A DNA stretch of 64,000 bases from Verrucomicrobiota bacterium (GTDB taxonomy: Bacteria > Verrucomicrobiota > Verrucomicrobiia > Opitutales > Puniceicoccaceae): the NCBI GenBank assembly GCA_038744685.1, contig JBCDMB010000003.1, forward strand, positions 1 to 64,000, in the 5' to 3' direction. The stretch's first letter is position 1. The number at the start of each line of letters is the position of its first letter. The notes below the pieces were generated by a model. It had not been told where the DNA came from. It made no database searches and saw only the letters and a program-made list of their open reading frames with translations. The position numbers and the translations under genes were made by a program. Positions 62,891 to 64,000 of the stretch are shown in pieces.

Positions 62891-63589
62891 ATGAAATCTA
62901 AACCCCGCCCACACTTCAAAAAAGGCTTCACCCTCATCGAGCTCCTGACCGTCATCGCGATCATCGGGATTCTCGCAGCGATCATTATACCGGCCGTTGG
63001 CAACGTGCGTGTGAAGGCAGCTCAAGCCGCATCAGCTAGTGACCTGAAAAACATTGCCACTAGCTACAATTCATTTGCGATTGCAGGTGCCCGTTCGCGG
63101 ACGATCGGCGACGGTGCATGGGCAGAAGGGCAGACCAGCGCCTCTACCCCTGCTGAATGGGCACAAGTCCTAGCCGAGTTTGCTGAACTAAACGATGGCT
63201 CGATCTACTTCATTTCGTCTGCGGACGATGTCGCTGGAATAGCAGTCATACCGAAAGTCATTCTCACGGGTGATCCGGTTGCGCCAACAGCGGATTGGAC
63301 CAGCGCAGCCGATGAAATCAGCTACTCGATGGCTGTGAACATTAGCCCAAATGCACCCGCATCTGTAACACCTATCATCTGGACGAAGGGTCTCGAAACT
63401 GACGGAACATGGGATCCTGATCGTAGCATCTCCCCGTGGGGCGACGACGGTGGTCACATTGCATTTGCGGATGGGCACGTGCAGTTTTACAAGACTACTG
63501 AGGACGAACTAATCGACCCGGTAACTGGTGACACGACGACAAACATCGAAACTGCAGTAGGCTCGACCAATATCGTGGAGACCAACTAG
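62891..63589 (+). CDS. Type II secretion/type IV pilus-like pseudopilin
   Basis: The N-terminus FKKGFTLIELLTVIAIIGIL is a prepilin signal: cleavage after G, then the F-T-L-I-E start and the hydrophobic helix. The remaining 190 residues carry WGDDGGHIAFADGHVQFYKT, the C-terminal block typical of the large verrucomicrobial/planctomycetal pseudopilin families (H-x9-DGHV). Cell-surface or secreted; these are numerous in such genomes. It is followed by a strong terminator. Confidence 0.88.
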   Translation: MKSKPRPHFKKGFTLIELLTVIAIIGILAAIIIPAVGNVRVKAAQAASASDLKNIATSYNSFAIAGARSRTIGDGAWAEGQTSASTPAEWAQVLAEFAELNDGSIYFISSADDVAGIAVIPKVILTGDPVAPTADWTSAADEISYSMAVNISPNAPASVTPIIWTKGLETDGTWDPDRSISPWGDDGGHIAFADGHVQFYKTTEDELIDPVTGDTTTNIETAVGSTNIVETN

Positions 63590-63626
63590 ACCGTTTTTTG
63601 AACCCCATACCACGGTTCTTTAGAAA

Positions 63627-63655
63627 AGCCGGCGTTAGAAAACGCCGGCTTTTTT
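63627..63655 (+). terminator. Intrinsic terminator after the pseudopilin gene
   Basis: Stem AGCCGGCGTT (63627-63636) with AACGCCGGCT (63641-63650), 4-base loop, then six T residues (63650-63655). Confidence 0.9.
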
Positions 63656-63700
63656 CTTTGCAAGTCTTCTCAGTCTTTCATTTGTCTTTACGCCACATCA

Positions 63701-64000
63701 GTGGTGAAGAAACCGATTTACATATTTGGACACAAGAATCCCGACGCAGACGCCATCTGCTCGGCGATTGGCTACGCTTCGTTTAAACACGCAATTGGAG
63801 AGACTCAGTTTGTTCCTGCACGCTGTGGGAACTCAAACGCGCGAATAGACACTATCCTCAAACGGTTCGACACTCCCCTTCCGATCTTCATAAACGATGT
63901 CACTCCCCGTCTGGAGGAGATTATGCGGACCGAATATTACCAAGCTGCTCCGGAAAGCACCTGTGCCGAAGCCCTTCAAATGTTCGACCAGCACGATGTT
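63701..64000 (+). CDS. Mn-dependent inorganic pyrophosphatase, N-terminal part (cut by window)
   Basis: Opens at GTG 63701 or 63704 and runs off the window edge with no stop. The first residues read KKPIYIFGHKNPDADAICSA, the DHH-family (family II pyrophosphatase) metal motif GHxxPDxDxxxSA. Next comes a segment RLEEIMRTEYYQAAPESTC-AEAL that looks like the start of a CBS domain, as in regulated CBS pyrophosphatases. Hydrolysis of pyrophosphate would be the role. The 100 codons seen are too few to exclude another DHH enzyme. Confidence 0.8.
   Translation, partial: MVKKPIYIFGHKNPDADAICSAIGYASFKHAIGETQFVPARCGNSNARIDTILKRFDTPLPIFINDVTPRLEEIMRTEYYQAAPESTCAEALQMFDQHDV

Noticed and set aside
1-64000. 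CRISPR arrays, rRNA or tRNA genes
   Set aside because: No evenly spaced repeats, and no cloverleaf-like sequences with a GTTCRA T-arm were found in gaps on either strand by eye.

Overview
The window reads as chromosome of a Verrucomicrobiota bacterium, most likely Opitutia/Puniceicoccales-like. This is inferred from gene content, not from a marker gene. The pointers are a short pseudopilin with the phylum's typical N-terminus, FecR plus CHASE2-cyclase pairing, a TIGR03790 protein (a family tied to exosortase genomes), very large secreted beta-helix proteins, a PPK2, a DUF817 protein, and GGAG-headed extragenic palindromes. No rRNA, tRNA or CRISPR array was found.

Layout. 1-1.5 kb: a complete IS4-family element with perfect 16-bp ends, 10 bases past the stop of a DEAD-box RNA helicase. 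2.8-8.7 kb (minus): an ADP-ribosylglycohydrolase, a TIGR03790 secreted protein, and a translationally coupled GT4 plus GH13_18 phosphorylase pair that looks like glucosylglycerate-type solute metabolism. 8.9-13.9 kb: a compact cAMP set (class II-like phosphodiesterase, lone cNMP-binding domain, CHASE2 adenylate cyclase, FecR protein). 14.2-15.6 kb: a duplicated protein whose first half carries the exact Coq4 metal motif. 15.6-23.4 kb (minus): a six-gene envelope module with two substrate-binding/OmpA fusion proteins, a secreted VWA protein, a two-TM coiled-coil protein, PspA (bacterial ESCRT-III) and a double-AAA ATPase. This is the best candidate for a poorly described system. 23.9-26.0 kb: a catalytically degenerate M20-fold protein overlapping gpgS (glucosyl-3-phosphoglycerate synthase). 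26.3-31.3 kb: a secreted beta-helix protein of about 1670 residues with golvesin-like domains.

31.6-35.4 kb: a GT/HAD coupled pair, PPK2 and a GreA/B-like factor. 35.5-37.4 kb: a small accessory island with two unknown genes, HicBA toxin-antitoxin and a decayed tyrosine integrase tail. 37.4-42.0 kb (minus): a tight operon of a family B DNA polymerase, GT4, inositol-phosphatase-like enzyme and minimal zincin. 42.1-48.7 kb: housekeeping metabolism (leuB, gpmA, fba, a DUF817 membrane protein, proA-mazG). 49.4-53.9 kb (minus): a polysaccharide operon (HAD, GT4, flippase, GT4) in which every junction is a 4-bp overlap. 54.0-56.1 kb: a TonB-dependent receptor. 56.1-60.9 kb (minus): an envelope glycan operon (FkbM methyltransferase, epimerase, GT-C-like membrane protein, DPPR-synthase-like UbiA protein). 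61.1-64.0 kb: CsgG-like protein, DUF4412-like protein, pseudopilin with a strong terminator, and the start of a Mn-dependent pyrophosphatase cut by the window edge.

How it fits together. Most of the window serves the cell envelope and osmotic/solute physiology. The GpgS gene and the GT4/GH13_18 pair may act on one glucosylglycerate pool although they lie 17 kb apart. The PspA/AAA operon plausibly senses the periplasm through its SBP-OmpA proteins and remodels the inner membrane. All functions are inferred from motifs read by eye; no database search was run.
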